Positions 26,913-35,538 of a stretch of 37,046 bases of DNA are shown one piece after another (the first letter of the stretch is position 1; the number at the start of each line of letters is the position of its first letter). The translations under genes were made by a program, and so were the position numbers. The DNA is from Klebsiella pneumoniae. GTDB lineage: Bacteria > Pseudomonadota > Gammaproteobacteria > Pseudomonadales > Pseudohongiellaceae. The stretch lies in the NCBI GenBank assembly GCA_945877175.1, contig CAMCRC010000021.1, positions 1 to 37,046 of the forward strand, in the 5' to 3' direction. Below the pieces are notes generated by a model. That model saw only the letters and a list, made by a program, of their open reading frames with translations, was not told the DNA's origin and ran no database searches.

Positions 26913-27605
26913 ATGCGCCACACCGAAGGACACAAGACACAACGGATCGGCTGGCTGCGGGCAGCCGTGCTGGGCGCCAATGACGGCATCGTGTCCACTT
27001 CCAGCCTGGTGCTGGGTGTGGCCGCCGCCGGTGCCGATGCAAAGGGCATTCTGGTGGCAGGCGTGGCCGGGCTGGTGGCAGGCGCGATGTCCATGGCGGC
27101 CGGCGAGTATGTCTCGGTCAGTTCGCAAGCCGATACCGAACGCGCCGATCTGGCCCGCGAGAAAATGGAGCTGGCCACGCAGCCGGTACAGGAGCAGGCG
27201 GAGCTGACCGCAATCTACATCAAGCGCGGTCTGGAGCCGGCTCTGGCCTCGACGGTGGCAAGCCAGCTGATGCAGCACGATGCCCTGGGGGCCCATGCAC
27301 GGGACGAACTCGGCATCTCGGACTCCCAGTCAGCGCAGCCCATCCAGGCCGCGCTGGCCTCGGCCATCACCTTTTCGGTCGGCGCCCTGCTGCGGCTGCT
27401 GGTGGTTCTGGTGTTTGCCCCGGCGACGCTGATGGTGGCGGTGTCGGGCAGCGCGCTGCTGTTTCTGGCCCTGCTGGGGGCGGTGTCGGCGAAGGCCGGC
27501 GGCGCTCCCCTGCTGGCGGCGATAGCGCGGGTCACTTTCTGGGGGGCGCTGGCCATGGCGCTGACGGCTGGAGTGGGGGCGCTGTTCGGGGTGGCGGCGG
27601 GGTAG
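26913..27605 (+). CDS. VIT1/CCC1-family transporter
   Basis: This 230-residue inner membrane protein belongs to the VIT1/CCC1 family of iron or manganese transporters. Signature blocks are LRAAVLGANDGIVSTSSLVLGV and AGAMSMAAGEYVSVSSQADTE, followed by a soluble, charged stretch (about 75-140, the metal-binding hinge region in plant VIT1) and three further helices from about 145 to 230. The likely cargo is Fe2+ or Mn2+, moved out of the cytoplasm, but this is from family knowledge. AGGA lies 8 bases before the ATG. It ends directly at the start of the REP array at 27618. Confidence 0.9.
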   Translation: MRHTEGHKTQRIGWLRAAVLGANDGIVSTSSLVLGVAAAGADAKGILVAGVAGLVAGAMSMAAGEYVSVSSQADTERADLAREKMELATQPVQEQAELTAIYIKRGLEPALASTVASQLMQHDALGAHARDELGISDSQSAQPIQAALASAITFSVGALLRLLVVLVFAPATLMVAVSGSALLFLALLGAVSAKAGGAPLLAAIARVTFWGALAMALTAGVGALFGVAAG

Positions 27606-27617
27606 TGTCGAATAAGT

Positions 27618-27735
27618 TTCGCGGGCAAGCCCGCTCCCACCAAGCCCGCTCCCACACAGGGACTGATTCCACTGCAAGCCCATGTAGGAGCTTGCCTGCA
27701 AGCGAACCGGGTTCGCGGGCAGGGCCCGCTCCCAC
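27618..27735. repeat. REP cluster between the VIT gene and the OXA-M20 gene
   Basis: Read left to right: an inverted first-subtype unit at 27618-27640 (TTCGCGGGC...GCTCCCAC), a half unit at 27641-27655, a direct second-subtype unit at 27683-27706 (TGTAGGAGCTTG...CAAGCGAA), and another inverted first-subtype unit at 27711-27735. The convergent arrangement of neighbouring genes suggests these hairpins act at both mRNA ends. Confidence 0.85.
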
Positions 27736-27803
27736 AAGGGTCCCGCTCCCACAAGGGGTCCGCTCTCACAAGGGGTCCGCTCTCACCCGAGGCCCGCTGC
27801 TAC
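27736..27803. repeat. 17-bp tandem repeat derived from a half REP
   Basis: Four consecutive 17-base units follow the last REP: AAGGGTCCCGCTCCCAC, then AAGGGGTCCGCTCTCAC twice, then CCGAGGCCCGCTGCTAC, with the two middle units identical. The last unit includes the stop codon (27800-27802, read on the minus strand) of the OXA-M20 gene. The units look like an amplified half of the adjacent REP. Confidence 0.85.
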
Positions 27804-30091
27804 AGTTTTTCCATCGTGCCGAGTCGCGCGAACATCTCAGTCACTATCTGCAGGTCGGTCAGGAACTGTTCCAGCCGCTTGAACTCGTTGGCATTGTGCC
27901 CGGTGTATTTCTCCGTGGGCATGGCCAGGCCGAACTGCACGCCGTTGGGCAGGTCGTGGATGGACGTGCCACCGGCAGACGAACCGAATTCCCGGGGAAT
28001 GTCGAGATTTGCCACAGCAATGTCCAGCAGGGCATTCACCCACGCGCCCTCCGGGTTGCGGTACATCGGCGCACCTGCGCTCAGTTCCAGCGTCACGTCC
28101 ACGCCCGTCGCCGCCTTCCAGGCGCTCAGTCGCTCATCAATCTCCTGCAGCAGGTCTTCGGGTTCCCTCCCCACGGGCAGGCGCAGATTCACGGCAGTGC
28201 GCAGGCCCTCGGTGTCGGTGGACACGAAAGTCTGCGCCACCGTCAGCGGGCCCATGAAGTCGTGACGGTAGGCAATGCCCATGCTCTCGCCGTAGTGACC
28301 AAGTCCCCAGTTCTCGGTGGCGTAGCGCGCGGCATCGGTAAACTGATTGCTCTTGAACACACTCTCGGCCCGCAGCGACTCCATGAAGGCCAGCAGGCGC
28401 GCCACCGGGTTGATGCCGCTCTCGGGTTCCGAGGAATGGGCTGACACACCGAACACCTCCAGCAGCACGACATCGCCGTCACGGCGCGCATTGACCTGGA
28501 AGTCGCTGCCATTGGTGGCGGCGAACACCGAGCCGCGCTCATTGAGCAGCCTGACCAGGGCGTCGGGTCGCTCACTAAGCAGACTGGCAGTGGAAGAACC
28601 TGGAATCTGGTTGGTGGCCAGGCCGCCGTTCAGCGCCACCACTTCGGCGCCCTCGCCCGTCGCGGCGCGTGCGGGGAACCTCGCCATCACAGTGCCATAG
28701 CCCTTCTCGGCGATGATGACGGGGTAGCTGCCGTCCAGCGCGATGTTGTAGGCGGGCGTGGGGTTGCGCTCCAGATAGTATGGCATCGCGTCGCCGCCGG
28801 TTTCTTCGCGGGTGTCGATCAGCAGCTTGAAGTGACGGCGCAGCGGCAGGCCGGAGTCCTTGAGCGCGCGCATGGCGAACAGGGCGGCAACGATGCCGTT
28901 CTTGTCATCCTCGGTGCCGCGCCCGTACAGCCGCTCACCGATCTGCGTCACGGCAAACGGGTCCAGCCGCGTGCCATCGGCCAGCACCCACTCGTCGGGA
29001 TTCACCGGCACCACATCGGCATGGGCATGCACGCCAATCAGTTCGCCCAGCGGCTCGCCCAGGGAAATTTCGTAGACGCGGTTGTCCACGTTGCGAAAGT
29101 CCAGTCCGAAAAGCGTGACCAGCCGTTCCAGCGTGGCGGCGAAACGCAGGAACTCCGGGTTCTCGTGTTGCGGCAGGCCTTCCACGTTGAAGGTGGGAAT
29201 GGCCACGAGTTCGCGCAGCATGCGCAGCGCTGCTTCGCCCTGCTCGTCGCGCACATACTTTGCCAGCGGGCGGATGTCCAGCATGTAGCGCACCTCGTCC
29301 AGCGCGGCGCGGGCGACGGTCTGGCGTGCAGGAATGAACGTGTCATCCGGCGCCTTCGCCTGCAGCACGGAGGCGAAGAAGCGCACGCCGGTGTCGTTTT
29401 CCACCCAGCCCACCCACCAACCGGTGTTCTCGTCGCCATCAAGCACAGCCAGTCCGGTCTTGCTGCGAATGCGCTGCTGGGGCGTGTCTTCCGAGAGCAT
29501 CAGCGTCTTCACCAGGTCCATGCTGCGCTGTGAGAAAGGCAACTCGTTGCGATAGAGGCGCTGCAGAAACTGCACCTGCTCCAGCGGCGAGATGCGCAGC
29601 GCACCCGTCAGCCAGAACTGGTCGATGCCACCGGAGATGTCGCGGTTGCCATAGCCCACGGCGTCGATATGCTGCTGCATGCGCTGCGCACCGATCTCCC
29701 GCACCAGGGCCTGGAAATGCGGCACGGCAGACAGGCGAAAGCCTTCCAGCAGCGTCAGGTCCTGGTTCAGCTCCGTGCGGCCACGCACCACGCCATCCCA
29801 GGGCATGACGGTGCTGATGTCGGCAATCACCCCGGTCTCAAGGGCCACCAGTGCACTGAAGATCTTGAATGTGGAGGCAGGAATGAAACGCTGCTGCGCC
29901 AGGGCGGCGTCGCCGGCGAGGTACTGGTCAGTGCTCATGTCGTGGACCAGCACGGTGCCGGCGAATCCCGTGTCCTCGATGTGGCGGCTGATGGCATCCA
30001 GCGTGGTAATGGCCGGCTGGGCACTGACACCAGGGGCGCCCAGCAGCGCGCTGACCAGCAGACTGGCAAGAAGCTGAAAAAGGGGCTTCAT
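27800..30091 (-). CDS. Class D beta-lactamase/M20 metallopeptidase fusion protein
   Basis: This 763-residue exported protein (signal peptide, cleavage expected after residue 24, GVSA-QP) joins two complete enzyme domains. Residues 30-275 are a class D (OXA) serine beta-lactamase: S73-T-F-K76 (nucleophile and carboxylatable lysine), S121-A-V, Y147-G-N, a tryptophan at W160 of the FWL motif, K211-T-G and WWVGWVE at 225-231. Residues 285-763 are an M20 peptidase like PepV or Sapep: H357 and D359 (HAHAD), D395 (TEDDKNG), E429-E430 (REETGG), D453 (LDGSY) and H732 (GHNANE). All catalytic and metal residues of both halves are intact. It may hydrolyse beta-lactams and then peptides, or act on muropeptides; that is inference. 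Its ATG overlaps the waaA stop (ATGA). Confidence 0.92.
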   Translation of the reverse strand: MKPLFQLLASLLVSALLGAPGVSAQPAITTLDAISRHIEDTGFAGTVLVHDMSTDQYLAGDAALAQQRFIPASTFKIFSALVALETGVIADISTVMPWDGVVRGRTELNQDLTLLEGFRLSAVPHFQALVREIGAQRMQQHIDAVGYGNRDISGGIDQFWLTGALRISPLEQVQFLQRLYRNELPFSQRSMDLVKTLMLSEDTPQQRIRSKTGLAVLDGDENTGWWVGWVENDTGVRFFASVLQAKAPDDTFIPARQTVARAALDEVRYMLDIRPLAKYVRDEQGEAALRMLRELVAIPTFNVEGLPQHENPEFLRFAATLERLVTLFGLDFRNVDNRVYEISLGEPLGELIGVHAHADVVPVNPDEWVLADGTRLDPFAVTQIGERLYGRGTEDDKNGIVAALFAMRALKDSGLPLRRHFKLLIDTREETGGDAMPYYLERNPTPAYNIALDGSYPVIIAEKGYGTVMARFPARAATGEGAEVVALNGGLATNQIPGSSTASLLSERPDALVRLLNERGSVFAATNGSDFQVNARRDGDVVLLEVFGVSAHSSEPESGINPVARLLAFMESLRAESVFKSNQFTDAARYATENWGLGHYGESMGIAYRHDFMGPLTVAQTFVSTDTEGLRTAVNLRLPVGREPEDLLQEIDERLSAWKAATGVDVTLELSAGAPMYRNPEGAWVNALLDIAVANLDIPREFGSSAGGTSIHDLPNGVQFGLAMPTEKYTGHNANEFKRLEQFLTDLQIVTEMFARLGTMEKL

Positions 30092-31377
30092 GGCACATTC
30101 TCGTAGAATTGCAGGACAAGGGCATAGGTGCGACCGAGGGCGCCGCGGTTCTCGGCGATGAGGGCCCGGCCCGCGTGGCCCATGCGCTCGCGCAGCGCCG
30201 GGTCGAGGCAGGCAGCGGTGACGGCCGTGGCGAGGGCTTTTTCATCGGCCACTGTCTGCAGGGCGCCCGCTTCCTCCAGTTGCTCACAGATGGTCTGGAA
30301 GTTGAACTGCGAGGGGCCGACGAACACGGGCAGCCCCATTGCCGCCGGCTCCAGCACATTGTGGCAGCCAGTGTTCACCAGACTGCCGCCCACGAAGGCG
30401 ATGTCGGCCACACTGAAATAGGTGAGCATCTCGCCCATGGAGTCGCCCAGAAAAACATTGGTGAGCGGCGTCGCCGGCATGCCCTCGCTGCGCCGTACCA
30501 CGGTCAGCCCCTTGTCGGCACACAGCTTTGCCACCGACTTGAAGCGTTCGGGGTGACGGGGCACCAGCAGCAGAAGCAGCCCGGACACCTGCGCCACGCA
30601 CAGTTTGTAGGCGTCGAGCACTTTCTCTTCCTCGCCCTCGCGGGTGCTGGCGGCAATCAGGACCGGCCGGTCGCCTTCTAGCACGGCCTGCAATGCGCGC
30701 TGCTTTTCAGCCAGGGTGTCGGGCAGTTCTATCTCGAACTTGATGCTGCCGGTGATCTGCAATTGCTGCGCGGCAACGCCCAGGCGCACGAAGCGCTCGG
30801 CATCGTTGCGGGACTGGACGGCGATGCAGTCGATCTTCTGCAGCATGGGTTTGCCCAGTGCCGGAAACTTCTCATAGCCCCGGGCTGACTTTTCGGACAG
30901 CCGCGCGTTGGCCACGATCACCCGGCCGCCGCGCTGCTTCGTGTAGTGAATGATATTGGGCCACAGCTCCGTTTCCATGATCAACAGCAGGCGGGGCTGG
31001 AAGCGGGACAGGAAGTTCTGCACCGCCCAGGGATGGTCATAGGGCGCGTACACATGACACACGTCGTCACCGAACATGTCGCGCACACGCTCCGAACCTG
31101 TGGGTGTCATGGTGGTGACGACGACAGGAATGCCGGGGTGTTCGCTGCGCAGCTTGCGGATCAATGGGGCGGCGGCGATGGACTCGCCCACCGATACAGC
31201 GTGTACCCACAGCCACTGACCGCGCAGGGCCTGCTGCGCGGGGCTCAGCGTGACGAGCCCGAAGCGTTCCGCCCAGCGCCGGGCATAGGCCGGGGCCTTG
31301 AGCGCGCGCCACAGCAGCCGCAGAACAATCAAGGGCAGAATGAGGGTGAACAGCAGGTTGTAGGTGAATCGATTCAC
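30088..31377 (-). CDS. waaA: 3-deoxy-D-manno-octulosonic acid (Kdo) transferase
   Basis: This 429-residue inner membrane glycosyltransferase attaches Kdo to lipid A precursor, an essential step of lipopolysaccharide synthesis. It has an N-terminal membrane anchor (about 6-22), the catalytic E65 in HAVSVGE, METELWPN, ANARLSEKS, and the C-terminal donor-binding part with STREGEEE, LVPRHPERF, GDSMGEM and GGSLVNTGCHNVLEPA. The start is a GTG at 31377; no better ATG exists. It is divergent from the FAD oxidoreductase gene and coupled to the OXA-M20 fusion gene downstream. The placement next to that oxidoreductase and aldo/keto reductase resembles the waaA region of Pseudomonas. Confidence 0.94.
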   Translation of the reverse strand: MNRFTYNLLFTLILPLIVLRLLWRALKAPAYARRWAERFGLVTLSPAQQALRGQWLWVHAVSVGESIAAAPLIRKLRSEHPGIPVVVTTMTPTGSERVRDMFGDDVCHVYAPYDHPWAVQNFLSRFQPRLLLIMETELWPNIIHYTKQRGGRVIVANARLSEKSARGYEKFPALGKPMLQKIDCIAVQSRNDAERFVRLGVAAQQLQITGSIKFEIELPDTLAEKQRALQAVLEGDRPVLIAASTREGEEEKVLDAYKLCVAQVSGLLLLLVPRHPERFKSVAKLCADKGLTVVRRSEGMPATPLTNVFLGDSMGEMLTYFSVADIAFVGGSLVNTGCHNVLEPAAMGLPVFVGPSQFNFQTICEQLEEAGALQTVADEKALATAVTAACLDPALRERMGHAGRALIAENRGALGRTYALVLQFYENVP

Positions 31378-31400
31378 AGGTCTGGTCTTTGTCCGGTTGG

Positions 31401-31430
31401 GGCCGCCGGGCGGGGCGGAGGGCGGCGGCC
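31401..31430. other. GC-only inverted repeat in the waaA leader region
   Basis: GGCCGCCG (31401-31408) and CGGCGGCC (31423-31430) are perfect 8-bp arms with a 14-base loop, 24 bases before the waaA start. If transcribed, it could form a stable hairpin in the waaA leader. The rest of the divergent region 31378-31540 shows no confident promoter. Confidence 0.4.
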
Positions 31431-31540
31431 GGGGGGTTTCCGGCGGGCTGCCATGCTACCATTGCGCGCACTTTCGGCGGCGGGCAGAGGCCTGACGCAC
31501 TGTAGCAAACTTTCACCAGACAAGGTTAGCCGGGCCGGGC

Positions 31541-32779
31541 ATGCAGCAAGCGCGCAGTTCAGTGACAACAGACATCGTCATCTTCGGCGGCGGCATTGCC
31601 GGGCTGTGGCTGCTGAATCGGCTGCAGCAGCAAGGCCTGGATGTCATCCTGCTCGAAAGTGCCGGCCTGGGGGGCGGTCAGTCGCTGGCGTCCCAGGGCA
31701 TCATTCACGGCGGCCTGAAGTATGCGCTCAATGGCGTGCTCAGTCCGGCCAGCAGCGCCATTGCCGGGATGCCCGAGCGCTGGCGCCGCTGCCTGCAGGG
31801 CGAAGGCGATGTGGACCTGCGCGGCTGCCAGGTGCTGGCCCCGCACTATTTCATGTGGTCGGGCGGCGGCTATCGCTCCCGTCTCAAGTCCTTCCTCGGC
31901 AGCAAGGCACTGCGGGGCAGGATCGATGCCCTCACGCCCGCGCAGTACCCCGCCTTTTTCCGTAACCGGCCGCTGGAAGGCGCGTTGTACCAGCTGACCG
32001 ACTTCGTGATGGACACCCCTTCCCTGATTGCCCACCTGGCGGCCCCGCACCGCGCGCGGATCTTTCAGGTGCCGGCTCAGGCGGTGACTGCGGCACACGG
32101 CGAGGACGGCGCGCTGCAGCATCTGCTGATGACGTCTGCGGCAGGAGAAGTTGTGACACTGCAGGCACAGCGCTACATTCTGGCAGCAGGGGAAGGCAAC
32201 GCCGACCTGATGGCGATGCTGGGGGGCGCCGCGAGGGACACGCTTCCCGCCATGCAGACCCGTCCGCTGCACATGGTGCACCTGCAGATGACGGCCCCCG
32301 ACCCGGCCTTTGTGCATTGCATCGGCGACAGCTTTGGCATGACGCCCCGGCTGACCATCACCTCGCACCCCGACGGCGCGGGTGGCTGGGTGTGGTACCT
32401 GGGAGGCGAGATCGCCGAGAGCGGCATGCAGCGCAGCCCGCAGGAACAGCAGGCAGAAGCTGCCCGGCAGCTGCGCGACACCTTCCCCTGGGTGGACTTC
32501 AGCGGCGCCCGCTGGGGCAGCTTCTTCATCAACCGTGCCGAGCCACGCCTGTCCAATCTTCAGCGTCCGGACACCGCCTACCTGCATGCCAGCGGCCCAT
32601 TGCTGGTGACCTGGCCCACCAAGTTGACGCTGACGCCGGACCTGGGGGACAGCGTGTGCGCGGAACTGGCCCGTCAGGGTCTTGCGCCCGCTGCGCACAC
32701 TGCCAGCGCCGCTGCCTTGTTGAGCCGGCAATTTGCGTTTCCCGGCATTGCCAAACCTCGCTGGGAGGCAGCGCCATGA
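31541..32779 (+). CDS. FAD-dependent oxidoreductase (DAO family)
   Basis: This 412-residue protein begins with a Rossmann FAD-binding motif (IVIFGGGIAGLWLL, GGGIAG at 16-21), followed by LLESAGLGGGQSLASQGIIHGGLKY, typical of DAO-family glycerol-3-phosphate dehydrogenase-like oxidoreductases. A later block is RYILAAGEGN. The substrate is not known. The stop overlaps the start of the aldo/keto reductase gene (ATGA), so the two redox enzymes are made together. The same pair next to waaA occurs in Pseudomonas aeruginosa (PA4991-PA4992), as I recall. Divergent from waaA. Confidence 0.85.
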   Translation: MQQARSSVTTDIVIFGGGIAGLWLLNRLQQQGLDVILLESAGLGGGQSLASQGIIHGGLKYALNGVLSPASSAIAGMPERWRRCLQGEGDVDLRGCQVLAPHYFMWSGGGYRSRLKSFLGSKALRGRIDALTPAQYPAFFRNRPLEGALYQLTDFVMDTPSLIAHLAAPHRARIFQVPAQAVTAAHGEDGALQHLLMTSAAGEVVTLQAQRYILAAGEGNADLMAMLGGAARDTLPAMQTRPLHMVHLQMTAPDPAFVHCIGDSFGMTPRLTITSHPDGAGGWVWYLGGEIAESGMQRSPQEQQAEAARQLRDTFPWVDFSGARWGSFFINRAEPRLSNLQRPDTAYLHASGPLLVTWPTKLTLTPDLGDSVCAELARQGLAPAAHTASAAALLSRQFAFPGIAKPRWEAAP

Positions 32780-33600
32780 GCCACCAGTTCCCGGCGCCCC
32801 TGCCCCGTCGCGCCCTTGGCAGCACCGGCCTCGACGTGTCCTGCCTCGGGCTGGGCACGGTGAAGATCGGCCGCAATGAGGGAGTCAAATACCCGGCCGG
32901 CTTCCAGCTTCCAGACGACGCCCTGGTGCGGGACATCCTGGCCCTGTGCCGGGACGCCGGCATGAACCTGATCGATACCGCGCCGGCCTACGGCAGCAGC
33001 GAAGAACGCCTGGGCGCGCTGCTGACGCAGCGGCAGGACTGGGTGATCTGCTCCAAGGTGGGGGAAGAATTCAACGCAGGACACTCCCACTACGACTTCA
33101 GCGCCGCCCAAGTGCGCCGCAGCATCGAGCGCAGCCTGCGACGCCTGAAGACAGACTATCTGGACATCGTGCTGATTCACTCCGACGGGCGGGACGAGGC
33201 GCTGCTGCGCGATGGCGAGTGTCTGGAGGCGCTGCAGCGCTGCCGCGACGCGGGTCTGTTGCGCACCATAGGCATGTCCACCAAAACCGTGGCTGGCGGG
33301 CTGCTGGCTGTGGAAAAGACCGATGTGGTGATGGTGACCTTCAACCCTGACGCGCAGGAAGACGCAGCGGTGATTGGTCATGCCCACGCGCTGCACAAGG
33401 GCGTGCTGATCAAGAAGGCCTTGAACAGCGGACACGCCGCCACGCCGCACGATGGTGCCAGGGATGCCGACCCCGTGCAGCGCAATCTCGACTTCATCTT
33501 CGCCCGGCCGGGCATCAGCGCCGTCATCATCGGCAGCATCACCCCGACCCATCTGCGGCACAATATCGAGGCGGCGCTGCGCGCCACAGCACCATTCTGA
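32776..33600 (+). CDS. Aldo/keto reductase
   Basis: This 274-residue NADPH-dependent oxidoreductase has a (beta/alpha)8 AKR fold with the full catalytic tetrad: D67 (LIDTAPAYG), Y72, K94 (ICSKVG) and H135 (VLIHSDG). Start LGSTGLDVSCLGLGTVKIG and C-terminal AVIIGSITPTHLRHNI match the family. It probably reduces an aldehyde or ketone; the true substrate is unknown. Translation is coupled to the FAD oxidoreductase gene by a 4-bp overlap, and the two may act in one pathway. It ends at a convergent hairpin shared with sppA. Confidence 0.9.
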   Translation: MSHQFPAPLPRRALGSTGLDVSCLGLGTVKIGRNEGVKYPAGFQLPDDALVRDILALCRDAGMNLIDTAPAYGSSEERLGALLTQRQDWVICSKVGEEFNAGHSHYDFSAAQVRRSIERSLRRLKTDYLDIVLIHSDGRDEALLRDGECLEALQRCRDAGLLRTIGMSTKTVAGGLLAVEKTDVVMVTFNPDAQEDAAVIGHAHALHKGVLIKKALNSGHAATPHDGARDADPVQRNLDFIFARPGISAVIIGSITPTHLRHNIEAALRATAPF

Positions 33601-33604
33601 GCGG

Positions 33605-33629
33605 GCCGCCAGCCCTCGCGGCTAGCGGC
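33605..33629. terminator. Convergent hairpin between the AKR gene and sppA
   Basis: GCCGC-C-AGCC / GGCT-A-GCGGC forms a symmetric stem of 5 and 4 base pairs with one mismatch and a 5-base loop (33615-33619). It covers the sppA stop codon (33622-33624) and lies 5 bases after the aldo/keto reductase stop. It lacks a T-tract, so a role in termination from either side is tentative. Confidence 0.4.
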
Positions 33630-35463
33630 TGTCCTGCCCCAGAAACCCGCAGAATTCGCACACACTGTAAAGGTCCCGCGGATCATTGAAGCGCGCCAGT
33701 GTGCTCACGCTTTCCAGTGTCTGCTGCACGCCGGAGCGCATCAGGCCCTGCAGCCAGTGCGCTTCCCCCAACGTCGACATGCCGAAATTGCGGATCAGTT
33801 CCTGGGTGAATTGCTCCCCGGGCGACAGTGGTTTCTCGATGTAGCGCCACGCGTAATCGTCCAGCACGGCCAGGCGCGCGGCGGCCGTGATGGCATCGTC
33901 CAGCTCCCCGAGATTGTCCACCAGCCCGAAGGCCAGCGCCTGCGAGCCACTCCAGATCTGCCCCTGGGCCACCGCGTCCACCTGCTCGATGCTGAGGTTG
34001 CGACCGTCTGATACCAGCTGCAGGAAGCGTCGGTAACCATCTTCGACACTCGCCTGCAGCACCGTGGCCATGGCCTCGCTCATGCCCGTCAGAGGATCGG
34101 CGCGGGTCAGCGGCGTGGTGCTCACGCCATCGGCACGCACCCCCAGTTTGCCGAGCCCCTCCTCCACCGTCGGCACCAGGCCGAAGATGCCGATGGAGCC
34201 GGTGACTGTCGCGGGCGACGCCCAGATTTCGTCGGCCATGGCGGAAATCCAGTAGCCGCCTGACGCCGCCGTGCCCCCCATCGAGACCACCAGCGGCTTG
34301 CCGGCTTCCTGCAATTGCTCCAGTTCCTGGCGGATCAGCTCCGAGGCCAGCGCCGAGCCGCCGGGGGAATCCACCCGCAGCACCACGGCCTTGATGCGCT
34401 CGTCGCGACGGGCGTCGCGGATCAGTGCCACCAGACTGTCCGCCCCTATCGCGCCACGGGGCTGTTCCCCCATGTCGATGGTGCCCTCGGCCACGATCAC
34501 GCCGATCTCGCTTTCGGCTGGCAACAGCGGGGTGTGGGTGGCGCTCAGAAAATCCTGAAAGGCGATGGTGCGGGGGTTGCCGCCCGAGGCGCCGGCCAGC
34601 GCACTGAGCCGAGCACGAAACTGCGGCTGGCTGACCAGCTCGTCCACCAGCCCGTGCTCCAGTGCCACACGCGCCGTGTCGCCGCCCACCGCCAGCAGAT
34701 GCGCCGGGTAGTCGTTCGCGTAGGAGCGCAGCGCCTCCGGCGTAATGCCCCGGTTGGCGGCCACCTGGTTCAGATAGCGCTCCCACAGCTCGTCCACCAG
34801 CTGCTGCATGTTGGCGCGGGAGAGGTCGGACATGCCGTCCAGCGAGAACGGCTCAACCGCCGCCTTGTGGGTGCCGACACGGAAGATGTGCACATTGATA
34901 CCCAGCTTCTCCAGCAGGCTGGCGAAATAGAGCTGGCTGCCGCCATAGCCCGGCAGCATCAGCTGCCCCATGGGATGCAGGTAGACAGTGTCCGCCCAGG
35001 ACGCCAGGAAATATTGCGCCTGGCTGTAGTAGTCGCCATGGGCGATGAGGGATTTGCCACTCTCGCGGTAGCGCTCCAGTGCTGCGCCGATCGTCTCCAG
35101 AACAGAGGGGCTGACGGCGGTCAGCTCGGTCAGGTCCAGCACGACGCCGCGAATCCGGGAGTCCGTGGCGGCGCGCTCCAGTGCATCCAGCACATCCCGC
35201 AGGGGCGTGGCCGTAACCTCGGCACTGCCCAGCAACAGGCTCTGCGGGTCAAGCAGGCCAGGCTGTTCGACGATGGCGCCTTTGGGGTCCAGAATCACCA
35301 GTCCGTCTTCCGGCACCTGCATTCCCGCCGGACCGCTGAACACCAGCAACAGCAGCACGATCAGGAACAGCAGAGAGAACAGGCGGCCGATGAAGACCCG
35401 CAGGGCGTCGAGGACGCGGCCGATAAACCCGAAGAAGCGGCCGGTCAGTGAACGTAGAGACAT
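33622..35463 (-). CDS. sppA: Signal peptide peptidase SppA (67 kDa type)
   Basis: This 613-residue inner membrane serine protease degrades cleaved signal peptides. It has an N-terminal membrane helix (about 30-44) and two ClpP-like repeats, as in E. coli SppA. The catalytic dyad can be placed: K200 in the first repeat (FRVGTHKAAVEPFS) and S401 in the second (MGGTAASGGYW); the SPGGS motif lies at 366-370. The ATG at 35463 has AGGAA upstream and fits the family start. A clear sigma-70 promoter is upstream. It is a single-gene unit convergent with the aldo/keto reductase gene. Confidence 0.94.
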   Translation of the reverse strand: MSLRSLTGRFFGFIGRVLDALRVFIGRLFSLLFLIVLLLLVFSGPAGMQVPEDGLVILDPKGAIVEQPGLLDPQSLLLGSAEVTATPLRDVLDALERAATDSRIRGVVLDLTELTAVSPSVLETIGAALERYRESGKSLIAHGDYYSQAQYFLASWADTVYLHPMGQLMLPGYGGSQLYFASLLEKLGINVHIFRVGTHKAAVEPFSLDGMSDLSRANMQQLVDELWERYLNQVAANRGITPEALRSYANDYPAHLLAVGGDTARVALEHGLVDELVSQPQFRARLSALAGASGGNPRTIAFQDFLSATHTPLLPAESEIGVIVAEGTIDMGEQPRGAIGADSLVALIRDARRDERIKAVVLRVDSPGGSALASELIRQELEQLQEAGKPLVVSMGGTAASGGYWISAMADEIWASPATVTGSIGIFGLVPTVEEGLGKLGVRADGVSTTPLTRADPLTGMSEAMATVLQASVEDGYRRFLQLVSDGRNLSIEQVDAVAQGQIWSGSQALAFGLVDNLGELDDAITAAARLAVLDDYAWRYIEKPLSPGEQFTQELIRNFGMSTLGEAHWLQGLMRSGVQQTLESVSTLARFNDPRDLYSVCEFCGFLGQDSR

Positions 35464-35508
35464 GGAAGTTCCTGTAGGAGTGATGTAAATCCTGAAAAGC
35501 GTGTCGCG

Positions 35509-35538
35509 AGTATAGAAGCACGGACGGAACCCTGCCAA
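35509..35538 (-). promoter_or_regulatory. Putative sigma-70 promoter of sppA
   Basis: On the minus strand TTGGCA (complement of 35533-35538), an 18-base spacer, then TATACT (complement of 35509-35514), about 45 bases before the sppA ATG. A strong match. Confidence 0.6.

Noticed and set aside
25286-27803. Clusters of short repeats considered as a possible CRISPR array.
   Set aside because: Units are palindromic REP elements in mixed orientation with irregular or no spacers, and no cas genes are present.
27800-30091. The possibility that the OXA and M20 parts are two genes joined by an artefact.
   Set aside because: No stop codon, internal start with ribosome binding site or frame change is visible at the junction near residue 275-290, and the linker continues smoothly in frame. 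Independent reads would still be the decisive test.
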